From contig JAUWOO010000021.1 in NCBI GenBank assembly GCA_030612095.1, positions 1 through 16,429 on the forward strand: DNA of 16,429 bases. Direction: 5' to 3'. Shown one piece after another: positions 1-7,369 of the stretch. The position numbers and the translations under genes were made by a program. Within the stretch, counting starts at the first letter, position 1, and every line of letters starts with the position of its first letter. This DNA comes from Thermoplasmatota archaeon (GTDB taxonomy: Archaea; Thermoplasmatota; E2; DHVEG-1). The notes under the pieces were generated by a model. It was not told the DNA's origin. It ran no database searches and saw only the letters and a list, made by a program, of their open reading frames with translations.

Positions 1-81
1 ACTATCTCGAGCTTTTTCTACAAGATCATAGGCTAAATCCTGTACTTCCTTTGGTGTCTGAAATCTTACATATATCGCCAT
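1..81 (-). CDS. rpl7ae: Ribosomal protein L7Ae, N-terminal part (cut by window edge)
   Basis: Only the first 27 codons are present; the gene runs off the left edge. The peptide begins MAIYVRFQTPKEVQDLAYDL and continues VEKARDS, which matches the start of archaeal L7Ae (a YVxF-x-PKE-x-x-x-x-A pattern followed by a helix ending in ARD/ART). L7Ae binds kink-turn RNA in the large ribosomal subunit and, in archaea, also in box C/D and H/ACA RNPs and RNase P. The ATG is supported by a strong purine-rich Shine-Dalgarno sequence (AAAAGGAGG on the minus strand, 92-100) about ten bases upstream, and by a TATA box further up. The identification is by motif recall on a short fragment, but the pattern is distinctive. 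Confidence 0.85.
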   Translation of the reverse strand, partial: MAIYVRFQTPKEVQDLAYDLVEKARDS

Positions 82-151
82 ATTTTTTTAGCCTCCTTTT
101 GAAGCTTTCACAGATATTTCTCTCTGGAAATGCAAAGTTGGGAATGTGGGG

Positions 152-165
152 CATATATAAAAACC
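152..165 (-). promoter_or_regulatory. TATA box/BRE of the L7Ae gene
   Basis: On the minus strand the sequence reads GGTTTTTATATATG, a good archaeal box A, preceded by an A-rich stretch (GAAAAA) where TFB would bind. Transcription starting about 26 nt downstream, near 132, would give a leader of roughly 50 nt that includes the Shine-Dalgarno sequence at 92-100. This gene therefore uses a leadered, SD-driven start, unlike several neighbours that look leaderless. Confidence 0.6.
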
Positions 166-203
166 TTTTTCAGGGATACAGGATGGAACTTTACTATTAT
201 TGC

Positions 204-1319
204 TCATAGTGGCAGAGGTATTCTTTCAACCTCTAGTCCATCAGCAGTGGGATATTCCTCTATCATGTAACATTCAAGTCCACGTTCTTTAAGCTCAGGA
301 GAAATTTTTTCAAGAATCCAAAGCCCCACTTCTATACGTTTTTTTTCACCATTAAGAAAAATATGTTCATCCCCTATATTGAATTCATGTTTTATTGATT
401 CATAGAGTTCCTGTAAAGGCATGTTTTTTGTGTAAATCACCCCCTTGAGCAGAGTTCCATCGTCACTTATAACTTCATGAGCTTTGACTATATTTTTTGC
501 CCTTCGTTTAATCCTGTTTGTAAGTTGGATGCCATCTTTGAACGAAGATGAACAGTAGTGAACACCGATTTCAAAATCCTTATCGACGACCATTGTAAGG
601 ACATTATTTGCAGATTCCTGGCTACCTATGACTGCGGCCGAAATATCGCCTTTCACCGAGTAGTCTCGACAAATTAAATTGTCAGCATTTCTCTCAGAAT
701 ATTCAAGCTCGTTTAAATTAATCCAGTTAATGCCCATATCACTTGCCCATTCCACTAAGGAAAACATCTCCTGATCCATTCCAGGCATAGATGGAATCTC
801 AATGGCAACATCAGCACTGGTTTCTAATGCAATTTTAATCGCATGAGTTATTGGGCTCTTGTTCATGTCACTCCAGTGTTTTGGCGCTGGGTGAAATCGT
901 ATCTCATCAAGACCTGCAGACACCAGATCAGGAATGTGTTTTCCATTTTTGACAGCAGAAGTATATAGATGGATGTGAAAATCCGCTCCAAACGTATCTT
1001 TGAGTAAGGAAATATAATTCTTTGTTCTTTTCCAAACAACAAGAGGGTCTCCCCCAGTAATACCAGCACCGGTAGCATCGATGTATTTCGCCTCATTAAT
1101 CAGTTTAGCGATATCGTTTTCATTATCAAGCTCCCATTCATCAGCAAAAATACGATCCTTTCCACCTTTCTCGAAACTAATGGGACAATAGAAACATTTG
1201 GCAGGGCACAAACCTGTAATTAGTACCACTAGTTTTGAACCATTTGCACACATTTCACATGCAGGTGAAAGTGGAGCAATGTATGTGCTTTCATTTAGCC
1301 ACTGCGTAATTTCTCTCAT
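204..1319 (-). CDS. Radical SAM protein of the COG2108 type (related to pyruvate formate-lyase activating enzyme), function unknown
   Basis: This 371-residue protein has the radical SAM cluster motif CX3CX2C at C38, C42 and C45 (CPAKCFYC), preceded by a CxxC pair at C21/C24. A GGDP motif at 89-92 is at the place of the usual GGEP SAM-binding strand. A later conserved-looking element around 253-273 contains C256 and an NRIKRRA run. From memory this layout fits COG2108, a mostly archaeal family annotated only by its similarity to pyruvate formate-lyase activating enzyme; its substrate is unknown to me. The extra cysteines (C21, C24, C256) might hold a second cluster or a metal, which is inference. 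The start ATG lies 3 nt after the radB stop, so the two genes are very probably co-transcribed and translationally coupled. Confidence 0.8.
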   Translation of the reverse strand: MREITQWLNESTYIAPLSPACEMCANGSKLVVLITGLCPAKCFYCPISFEKGGKDRIFADEWELDNENDIAKLINEAKYIDATGAGITGGDPLVVWKRTKNYISLLKDTFGADFHIHLYTSAVKNGKHIPDLVSAGLDEIRFHPAPKHWSDMNKSPITHAIKIALETSADVAIEIPSMPGMDQEMFSLVEWASDMGINWINLNELEYSERNADNLICRDYSVKGDISAAVIGSQESANNVLTMVVDKDFEIGVHYCSSSFKDGIQLTNRIKRRAKNIVKAHEVISDDGTLLKGVIYTKNMPLQELYESIKHEFNIGDEHIFLNGEKKRIEVGLWILEKISPELKERGLECYMIEEYPTADGLEVERIPLPL

Positions 1320-1322
1320 TTT

Positions 1323-1976
1323 TTATTCCAAACCTGTAGAAGTTATTGCAAAAGACGCTTTTTTTCCCTCTGGTTGGGATCTGTGTTTTATAATCGTTGC
1401 CTGTCGTTTTCCAATCCCTGCTTTTTCAAGTTTAATTATTGTTTTTACTACATGCTCAGTGTCTCTATTCGTAAATGGTTTTATATCGCCGCTTTTATCA
1501 GTATATACCTGTTCAGCTACAATCACATAAAGTTCTTCCTTTCTTGCTGCTATTTGTAGATTTGCTATTTGTCGGGTAAAAGAACGCATCGTACTCTCTT
1601 TATCATCTTCCAGATTAATACGATAAAATAGATTTATTGTATCGACAACAATAAGTCCAACCTCTTTTATATTGATGGCGTTGTTTATCATTTTTTCCTG
1701 TTCGTCAAGCGAAGATGGACTAAAAAATAAAATATTTGAAAGTATACTTTTGCTATCATACTCTTTGCACATTTGATCTAATCTTTCTAAAGATACCCCC
1801 TCACTATCAACATAGGCAACTTTTTTTCCTTTAGATGCATATTCTCTAGATGCCTGTAGGCAGAGATTTGTTTTTCCACTACCTGCCTCACCATGTATCT
1901 CAGTTATTGCATTGCCTTCTATCCCCCCACCTAAAAGATCATCAAGAGGTTTGCATTTGAGCTGTAAACGTTCCAT
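1323..1976 (-). CDS. radB: DNA repair and recombination protein RadB
   Basis: A 217-residue RecA-fold ATPase. Walker A is GEAGSGKT at 29-36, and Walker B ends at D112 in the hydrophobic strand GLIVVDT. A conserved E at 59 lies in the YVDSEG element typical of RadA/RadB. The protein starts directly with the core ATPase fold and lacks the N-terminal helix-hairpin-helix domain of RadA, and its length matches RadB, a euryarchaeal RadA paralogue that modulates homologous recombination. The start lies in the normal position just before the PLDDLLGGGI element. No Shine-Dalgarno sequence is evident upstream. A T-rich TATA-like stretch (1995-2010) lies about 26 nt upstream, so a leaderless transcript is plausible. 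The next gene downstream is the radical SAM gene, 3 nt away. Confidence 0.92.
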   Translation of the reverse strand: MERLQLKCKPLDDLLGGGIEGNAITEIHGEAGSGKTNLCLQASREYASKGKKVAYVDSEGVSLERLDQMCKEYDSKSILSNILFFSPSSLDEQEKMINNAINIKEVGLIVVDTINLFYRINLEDDKESTMRSFTRQIANLQIAARKEELYVIVAEQVYTDKSGDIKPFTNRDTEHVVKTIIKLEKAGIGKRQATIIKHRSQPEGKKASFAITSTGLE

Positions 1977-2037
1977 CTTAGGTTAGTCAGTGGAAATAAG
2001 AATAAAAATGTTTTTAGTGGTTTGAAGCAGGTCAAAA

Positions 2038-2952
2038 TTATGAAATCCTGCCTTTGAAGATACATGCCTTGCAGATGTTCTGAGACGTGGGCTCACCACA
2101 TTCCCTACAACTATTCAACCCAACTGGGGGAAATTTATCAAGCAATATCTCTCGGATGCTGTCATAGCTGTTTAAAATACTGTGTCTTGTACCAGGATTC
2201 CTATATTCTAGATCATCGATTATATCGCGGAAAACTCCACGATACGCATGGATAGAATAAGGACATTCACCATCATGATATTCCATGTTTTTTAATATGG
2301 CATATAATGCAACTTCTTTCTCTGGAATTACTCTGAGTGGAAACATGCGAGGGATAAGTCCTGGCTGAATTTTTTTATGGGGGCCCAATCTTGCCAGTTT
2401 CTTTACATCCCCGTTAGCAAAATTCATCAATATGGACTGAGCCATATCGTCTAAATTATGACCTGTGACAAGCTTATCTACCCCAAGTTCCTTTGATTTC
2501 TTATTTAGACATAATCGTCTAAAAACCCCACAGTAACTGCACTCACCCAGTTCGTCATGTTTGGAAGCAATTTCATCCATTGTCTTTCCAACCATGTCTT
2601 TGAAGGATACAACGTGGTGTTCTATCCCAAGTTTTTTGCAGTTTTCACTGGCAATACTAATGCTTTCATCCCGGTATCCTTTTATCCCTTCATTAACAGT
2701 TAGAGCAATGAGATCGATTTTCTCCCTTTTTGAAAAAATATCATTAGTAACATGAAGTGCAACAATGCTGTCCTTTCCACCAGAGATAGCTATTCCCATC
2801 CTGCAATTATCTTCTGTCCTTCCTTGCTTCTTAATATCCTTTTTAACTCTCCTTTCAAAATACTGAATAAAATGATCCCTGCATAGATGTGTACCATTGT
2901 ATCGTATAAACGTCACTGCGGATTTACTGCATTTACTACATGTCTTCGTCAT
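2038..2952 (-). CDS. tRNA 2-thiolation protein, Ncs6/Ctu1/TtuA family
   Basis: From the ATG at 2952 the protein has 304 residues. It has an N-terminal zinc-finger-like set C5, C8, C24, H27; the PP-loop ATP-binding motif SGGKDS at 57-62; a CxxC pair C138/C141; a lone C230 in ECPYS; and a C-terminal zinc set C282, C285, C294, C297. In this family the three internal cysteines hold an Fe-S cluster used to transfer sulfur to a tRNA uridine after adenylation. The sequence after C230 (AYRGVFRDIIDDLE, then PGT) looks closer to Ncs6/Ctu1/NcsA, which thiolate U34, than to TtuA, which thiolates U54. That choice is inference. A TTG just before the ATG could extend the frame by one codon. The ATG is preferred because it lies about 26 nt from a TATA box and has no Shine-Dalgarno sequence. 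Confidence 0.88.
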   Translation of the reverse strand: MTKTCSKCSKSAVTFIRYNGTHLCRDHFIQYFERRVKKDIKKQGRTEDNCRMGIAISGGKDSIVALHVTNDIFSKREKIDLIALTVNEGIKGYRDESISIASENCKKLGIEHHVVSFKDMVGKTMDEIASKHDELGECSYCGVFRRLCLNKKSKELGVDKLVTGHNLDDMAQSILMNFANGDVKKLARLGPHKKIQPGLIPRMFPLRVIPEKEVALYAILKNMEYHDGECPYSIHAYRGVFRDIIDDLEYRNPGTRHSILNSYDSIREILLDKFPPVGLNSCRECGEPTSQNICKACIFKGRIS

Positions 2953-2974
2953 CAAGGAGTAGAATGTTTACCAG

Positions 2975-2982
2975 ATAAAATA
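2975..2982 (-). promoter_or_regulatory. TATA box for the tRNA thiolation gene
   Basis: TATTTTAT on the minus strand, in the short gap after pheT. Its centre is about 26 nt from the ATG at 2952, which predicts a leaderless mRNA and makes this gene independently transcribed despite lying 39 nt after pheT. Confidence 0.45.
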
Positions 2983-2991
2983 GTTTGTTGA

Positions 2992-4626
2992 CTAAACAAG
3001 ACCATCTGTTCGTATTTCAAATGCTATGATTGGATGTTCTAAATCAAACCCTGTGATTGTCTTTGGGTGGAGTTCACCAAAAAAACCAATCTCTTTGTTG
3101 TCACAAATAACTGATGCGCATCTGCCTTTTACAAAAGCAGGATGATCCTTATTATTGATGCTATATTTTGCTCCGATGTCCCTCATCACACCATCTATGA
3201 TTGATTTACACCCAGTAAAGTTTGCCTTAGCATCTATTTTAACAGCGGCGAGATGATACTTATTTTTAAAGTGCTCATCTGCTATCACACCAAGCTCAAA
3301 AATTTGTTGTGGCAATGGATGGTGTCTATTCTCGGCCAATATTTTCAAAATAGATGGAAGAAGACTCACGCGCAGACATGAATACTCTTCACCCATCGGG
3401 TTTTCAATTTCGACTCTTCCACTTGGCTCTAAACCCATTTTCTTGAACTCATCTTGCTCATTTGAAATGGTAAAGGTAGTAACTTCGTTAAAGCCCAAGC
3501 CGATCATAATACTTCTAAGCCCATCATAAAGATCATGTCTTGGTAAAGTCTTACCAAATGTTAACGCCTTGGGAAAATCCGTTTCAAATTGTTCAAATCC
3601 ATAGCCGACTGCTACATCTTCAACTAGGTCTATGCCATGCAAAATGTCTGCCCGCCATGCAGGAATTTCAACATCGATTTTATCCTCCCCCATTTTTTCT
3701 ACATTATGCCCCATTTTCCTAAGACAATTCATGATCTCTTCTTTATTCATATTTGTCCCAAGAATCTTATTTACGTAATTTACTGATAGACTTCTTTTAA
3801 TGGGAGTTAGATCAGGCGAAACTTGAGAATCCTCACCATACTTGATTGTTGTACTGAAAATCTGCCCACCTCTTTCGGCAAGTGCAGTTGTCACAATATT
3901 TATTGCATTATTTATTGCCTTTTTGTCAGTTCCAGTAACATCAATAAACAAATCTGTTGTAAATGGTGTAACTTCTGTCAAAGATCCATTAATTATTGGA
4001 GGGAACGAGAGTACATTGTTATTTGAATCAACAATCAAAGGGTATTTATCAAAACCATCTAACAAATGTGCATAGTCGGTTCCTTTTTCATGGCGTGTAA
4101 GTATCTTACTTAACGTCATTGATTCAATTTTAGCCAATGGAACAAACTCGATAGAATCTGGATCAACTGCCTTGTATGTAAAGGGAGGCTGTACAGGTTC
4201 AAAATTATGAACTCCAATAGCAACCTTTTTCCGATTTCTACCGAGTCCAAAGTGAAGTTTCTCTTGCATGTCCATTAGTGATGCTATTAGTTCATCAGTC
4301 ATAGTAACATTTTTTACAAGAGCCGTAGTCACAAAGGGTCTTACCTCTTTAACGGATGGATCGACATTCAGTATTATATCAGATTTTTCAATATGATACT
4401 TTTTTAATCCTGTTTCAAAACCAAAAAACGCTCTTGAAGCGCGGGCAATCCCTTCGACAGATGCAAGATCTGGTCTATTTGGGAAAAACTCGATACTTAT
4501 TGTATCTCCTTCTACCTTATCCAAATCAGCCCCAATCATCGGCAATCGTTCTATCAGTTCCTCTTTTGGGATTTCATATCCAAAAAGCTTAAGATAGTCA
4601 CTATAATCAAATGTTATAACTGGCAT
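2992..4626 (-). CDS. pheT: Phenylalanyl-tRNA synthetase beta subunit
   Basis: From the internal ATG at 4626 the protein has 544 residues, normal for the archaeal/eukaryotic-type beta subunit, which is shorter than bacterial PheT. It begins MPVITFDYSDYLKLFG, then has the B1-type segment with FFPNRPDLASVEGIARA, the central B3/B4 region with IGVHNFE, a B5 domain (SVNYVNKILGTNM onward), and the catalytic-like core with ENPMGEEYSCLRVSLLPSIL and FELGVI. It pairs with PheS, which is not in this window, to charge tRNA-Phe. The frame extends three codons further to an ATG at 4635. I prefer 4626 because the family usually starts at this Met and because a TATA box centred near 4654 lies about 28 nt away, matching the leaderless pattern of other genes here. 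Confidence 0.95.
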   Translation of the reverse strand: MPVITFDYSDYLKLFGYEIPKEELIERLPMIGADLDKVEGDTISIEFFPNRPDLASVEGIARASRAFFGFETGLKKYHIEKSDIILNVDPSVKEVRPFVTTALVKNVTMTDELIASLMDMQEKLHFGLGRNRKKVAIGVHNFEPVQPPFTYKAVDPDSIEFVPLAKIESMTLSKILTRHEKGTDYAHLLDGFDKYPLIVDSNNNVLSFPPIINGSLTEVTPFTTDLFIDVTGTDKKAINNAINIVTTALAERGGQIFSTTIKYGEDSQVSPDLTPIKRSLSVNYVNKILGTNMNKEEIMNCLRKMGHNVEKMGEDKIDVEIPAWRADILHGIDLVEDVAVGYGFEQFETDFPKALTFGKTLPRHDLYDGLRSIMIGLGFNEVTTFTISNEQDEFKKMGLEPSGRVEIENPMGEEYSCLRVSLLPSILKILAENRHHPLPQQIFELGVIADEHFKNKYHLAAVKIDAKANFTGCKSIIDGVMRDIGAKYSINNKDHPAFVKGRCASVICDNKEIGFFGELHPKTITGFDLEHPIIAFEIRTDGLV

Positions 4627-4650
4627 ACAGACCATGGAATATGTTTTTGG

Positions 4651-4658
4651 TATATTTG
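4651..4658 (-). promoter_or_regulatory. TATA box for pheT
   Basis: CAAATATA on the minus strand, centred about 28 nt upstream of the ATG at 4626. No Shine-Dalgarno sequence is seen between it and the gene, which suggests a leaderless transcript. Confidence 0.45.
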
Positions 4659-4676
4659 ATTTTGGTGAGATTAGGA

Positions 4677-4719
4677 TTTGTGAAACTGGTCAATCTGCTC
4701 AAGCGAAATGTGTCACAAA
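4677..4719. repeat. Inverted repeat in the pheT/glnA divergent promoter region
   Basis: TTTGTGA at 4677-4683 is a perfect inverted match to TCACAAA at 4713-4719, with 29 bases between. It lies between the two divergent promoters, so it could be an operator or a chance dyad. Two C-rich runs (CCCCC at 4723-4727 and 4771-4774) also stand out in this otherwise AT-rich stretch. Confidence 0.3.
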
Positions 4720-4781
4720 GCACCCCCTAACATTTTATCTATTATGTTTTCAATTTTTGTTCATATACGCCCCCATAAGAA

Positions 4782-4789
4782 TTTTATAA
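4782..4789 (+). promoter_or_regulatory. TATA box for glnA
   Basis: TTTTATAA centred 26 nt upstream of the glnA ATG at 4812, with no Shine-Dalgarno sequence in between. This predicts a leaderless mRNA. A second TATA-like motif (GCTTATAACC, 4795-4804) is too close to the ATG to be the working box for that start. Confidence 0.55.
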
Positions 4790-4811
4790 CATATGCTTAT
4801 AACCTTGCTCA

Positions 4812-6113
4812 ATGAATCAAGAGGAGATAAAACAGCTTGTAGAAAAAAATGACATACGTTGGATACAAGCACATTTCACTGATTTATTTGGTAGGTTAAA
4901 AGTATTACACATTTCGGCTGATAACTTTATAAAAGAAGATATGCTTAATCGCGGGTTTGGTTTTGATGGTTCTTCGGTAGGATTTGCTGATGTCGAGAAA
5001 TCAGATATGATTGCCATGCCAGACGCTAAAACCTTCCTTGTTTTGCCTCATGAGAAAAATGAAGCGAGAATATTAGCTGATATATATGATACTTCACTGC
5101 TGCCATCACCTGTTGATCCAAGGTATGCTTTAAAAAAGGCGGTAGAAAATGCGAATAATTATGGTTTTGATGCCGTTAAAATATCGCCAGAGATGGAATT
5201 TTTTGTATTGGATGAAAATAAAAGAGATTTTTATGAAATCAACGAAAATGAAGGGTATTTTTGCCCCCCTCCGTTAGATGATGCAAAAGAATACAGGAGA
5301 ACTTTATCTAATCTACTAATGAACAGTGGATATAACATAAAATATCATCATCATGAAAACGGCAGGTGTCAGCACGAGATTGAAATTAGATCTTTAGAAG
5401 CAGTTGACTCAGCTGATTTCTGCATCTATTTCAAATATCTAGCGAGAGAGGTTGCAAGTCTTGATAATCTGCAAGTGACATTTATACCGAAATTGTTTTC
5501 GCAAGAAGCAGGAAATGGAATGCACGCACATATATCGCTATACCACATGGGGAAAAATGTGTTTCTTGACGAAAATGATGGATATAATCTAAGCCAGACA
5601 GCACGATATTTTATTGGTGGCATACTTGAACATTCAAAAGGTATGACTGCACTAGCTAATCCAACAGTAAACTCATATAAAAGACTGATACCAAATTTCG
5701 AGGCACCAGTGCACATTGCATGGGCACAACACAACAGAAGTGGTTTGATAAGAATAGCTGCTAGGAAAAACATTGATGTAGAAATCAGAAACGCAGATCC
5801 ATCTGCAAATCCATACCTCTTTTTTGCTGCTATGATTCATTCAGGTCTAGATGGTATAAAAAGGAAAATCGTATATGAACCAGTTGAGAAAAATACCCAT
5901 AAGATGACCAAAGAAGAATTAAAAAATTGTGGAATAAATAAATTGCCGACTAATTTACTTGAGGCACTTGACGAACTGGAAAAAGATGATGTTCTCAAGC
6001 AGGCAATGGGAAGAGAATTGACAGAAATATACGTAGAGAAAAAGAAAGAAGAATGGCATCGATATATGTCTGAAATAACAGATGCAGATTACAAATTTTA
6101 TTTCAATTGCTAA
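4812..6113 (+). CDS. glnA: Glutamine synthetase, type I
   Basis: A 433-residue GlnA that makes glutamine from glutamate, ammonia and ATP. Visible motifs are DGSS (52-55) in the beta-grasp domain, EMEFF (127-131) and ENGRCQHE (182-189) with metal-binding glutamates, GNGMHAH (234-240), NPTVNSYKRL (283-292), FEAP with the catalytic-flap glutamate E298, NRSGLIRI (308-315), and EIRNADPSANPY (324-335). The site that carries the adenylylated tyrosine in bacterial GSI-beta reads NTHKM here (361-365) and has no Tyr, so covalent control by adenylylation is not expected. The protein is slightly shorter than usual, partly from a small deletion just before E324. It stands alone, divergent from pheT, with its own promoter and no nearby PII or ammonium transporter gene. 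A glutamine-synthetase-like paralogue with another amine substrate cannot be ruled out. Confidence 0.9.
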   Translation: MNQEEIKQLVEKNDIRWIQAHFTDLFGRLKVLHISADNFIKEDMLNRGFGFDGSSVGFADVEKSDMIAMPDAKTFLVLPHEKNEARILADIYDTSLLPSPVDPRYALKKAVENANNYGFDAVKISPEMEFFVLDENKRDFYEINENEGYFCPPPLDDAKEYRRTLSNLLMNSGYNIKYHHHENGRCQHEIEIRSLEAVDSADFCIYFKYLAREVASLDNLQVTFIPKLFSQEAGNGMHAHISLYHMGKNVFLDENDGYNLSQTARYFIGGILEHSKGMTALANPTVNSYKRLIPNFEAPVHIAWAQHNRSGLIRIAARKNIDVEIRNADPSANPYLFFAAMIHSGLDGIKRKIVYEPVEKNTHKMTKEELKNCGINKLPTNLLEALDELEKDDVLKQAMGRELTEIYVEKKKEEWHRYMSEITDADYKFYFNC

Positions 6114-6130
6114 TCTCTCTTTTTATCTTT
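6114..6130 (+). terminator. Possible T-rich terminator of glnA
   Basis: Directly after the stop codon comes CTCTCTTTTTATCTTT, a pyrimidine-rich stretch with five consecutive T. Archaeal transcription often ends at U-rich tracts without a hairpin. No stem-loop is seen. Confidence 0.35.
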
Positions 6131-6235
6131 AACTTGTATTTTCATCATAATATACTTATTTCATAGTAAAAATGGGGATAAGATAGAGCAAAAGTAAGAG
6201 TATATCAGCTATTTTTCAATGAAATGTATATTTCG

Positions 6236-6257
6236 ATTCAAAAGTTTGAATATTCAA
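6236..6257. promoter_or_regulatory. Overlapping palindromes, candidate operator of the ABC operon
   Basis: Two palindromes share a half-site: ATTCAAA-AG-TTTGAAT (6236-6251) and TTGAATATTCAA (6246-6257). Together they give three TTCAA/TTGAA half-sites in a row, ending about 5 bases upstream of the likely TATA box. The placement suggests a dimeric transcription factor site. No regulator gene is nearby. Confidence 0.45.
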
Positions 6258-6261
6258 TAGC

Positions 6262-6270
6262 ATTAAATAA
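6262..6270 (+). promoter_or_regulatory. Likely TATA box of the ABC transporter operon
   Basis: ATTAAATAA lies just downstream of the palindromes. Initiation about 26 nt later, near 6293, would leave a leader of some 20 nt containing GGAG (6301-6304). A second AT-rich motif at 6273-6285 is an alternative, but it would place the transcript start beyond that GGAG. Confidence 0.35.
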
Positions 6271-6313
6271 CTATTAATATATTTTGATAATCCAACTACT
6301 GGAGTTAAAAAGT

Positions 6314-7369
6314 ATGATTACAAAAACAGTTGAATGTCCAGGGTGCAAAGCCCATATTTCCATCAAGGGTGATCCAGGGGAGAAAATCTTAATTTCTTGT
6401 CCTAATTGTGATCTGAATGGTTATTACACTATTCCTGGTGCCAAAATAGAAACTGGTTCTGTCCGCATTGAGATAAACAATCTTACTAAGATTTATAAGG
6501 ATGTAAAAGCGGTTAATGGGGCTTCTTTCAATGTTCGTAAGGGTGAGATTTTTGGTTTTCTTGGCCCTAACGGTGCTGGTAAGACTACGACGATTAAGGC
6601 CATGCTTGGTTTGATTAATATGAACGGTGGTCAGGTTAAAATCAATGGTTTAGATATTGCAAGAGATGGTGTTAAGATTAAGGAAGATATCGGTTTTCTC
6701 CCTGAACGTGTTTCTTTCTATGGGAATCTTACTCCTGTGCAAACACTTAATTTCTTTTGTGAGTTAAAAGGTGCAGATAAAAGTATTGTTCCTTCTCTTT
6801 TAAAAGATGTTGGTCTTGAGGATGCATCTAATAGGAAGGTAGGAACTCTTTCTAAGGGGATGGTTCAGCTTTTGGGTGTTGCACAGGTCCTTATCGGACA
6901 TCCTTCGACTTATATTCTTGATGAACCGATGTCCGGTTTAGATGCCAGGTGGGTAAAAATTATTCGTGATAAAATTAAGATGTTAAACGAACAAGGTGCA
7001 ACAATTATGTTTTCATCTCATATTCTTAGTGAGGTTGAAAACCTTTGTGACAGAGTAGCTATTATCAATAAAGGTAAGATAATTGCTGAAGATACAATCT
7101 CCAATTTGAGTAAATATCTGCATATGAAACCACGTCTTGAAATTACAGTTAAAGGTCTTAATGGAAAAGTGCCAGATGTTATCAATAATCTTGATGGTTT
7201 AGAAAATATTTATGTAAAAGGTGATTCTCTATTTCTCACATGTGTTTCTTCATTACGTAGTAAAGTAGTAACCACTCTTGAAGATGCTGGTTTTAAGATT
7301 ATTGATATGAGAACTTTTGAGCCTTCACTTGAAGATGCTTTTGTTAAATTAATAGAGGGTGATACATAA
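6314..7369 (+). CDS. ABC-2 type transporter ATP-binding protein with N-terminal zinc ribbon
   Basis: From the ATG at 6314 the protein has 351 residues. The first 40 hold a zinc-ribbon-like set, C8/C11 and C29/C32 in ECPGC and SCPNC contexts, which ABC ATPases normally lack. A complete ATPase follows: Walker A GPNGAGKT (84-91), a Q-loop region near LPERVSFYG, a signature reading LSKGM (169-173), Walker B ILDEP (191-195), and H-loop His216. A C-terminal domain of about 100 residues follows. The layout matches CcmA/NosF-like subunits that drive ABC-2 exporters. The frame extends upstream to a TTG at 6284, but the ATG has GGAG nine bases before it. The stop overlaps the permease start by one base (TAATG), so the two are translationally coupled. 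The exported substrate cannot be told. Confidence 0.92.
   Translation: MITKTVECPGCKAHISIKGDPGEKILISCPNCDLNGYYTIPGAKIETGSVRIEINNLTKIYKDVKAVNGASFNVRKGEIFGFLGPNGAGKTTTIKAMLGLINMNGGQVKINGLDIARDGVKIKEDIGFLPERVSFYGNLTPVQTLNFFCELKGADKSIVPSLLKDVGLEDASNRKVGTLSKGMVQLLGVAQVLIGHPSTYILDEPMSGLDARWVKIIRDKIKMLNEQGATIMFSSHILSEVENLCDRVAIINKGKIIAEDTISNLSKYLHMKPRLEITVKGLNGKVPDVINNLDGLENIYVKGDSLFLTCVSSLRSKVVTTLEDAGFKIIDMRTFEPSLEDAFVKLIEGDT

Noticed and set aside
1198..1530. Plus-strand open frame of about 110 codons across the radical SAM/radB junction
   Set aside because: It is antisense to two well-identified genes, has no ribosome binding site, and its cysteine-rich, low-information translation looks like a shadow frame.
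2953..2955. TTG start one codon before the ATG of the tRNA thiolation gene
   Set aside because: The adjacent ATG fits the TATA spacing, and the family starts just before the first CxxC.
4636..4811. NrpR-type nitrogen operator (GGAA-N6-TTCC) before glnA
   Set aside because: No such palindrome is present; the only dyad found has different arms.
5426..5773. Minus-strand open frame of 115 codons inside glnA
   Set aside because: It is antisense to a conserved enzyme, and its composition is explained by glnA codon use.
6284..6313. TTG start that would extend the ABC ATPase by ten residues
   Set aside because: The ATG at 6314 has GGAG nine bases upstream and a sensible zinc-ribbon start; the extra segment overlaps the promoter region.
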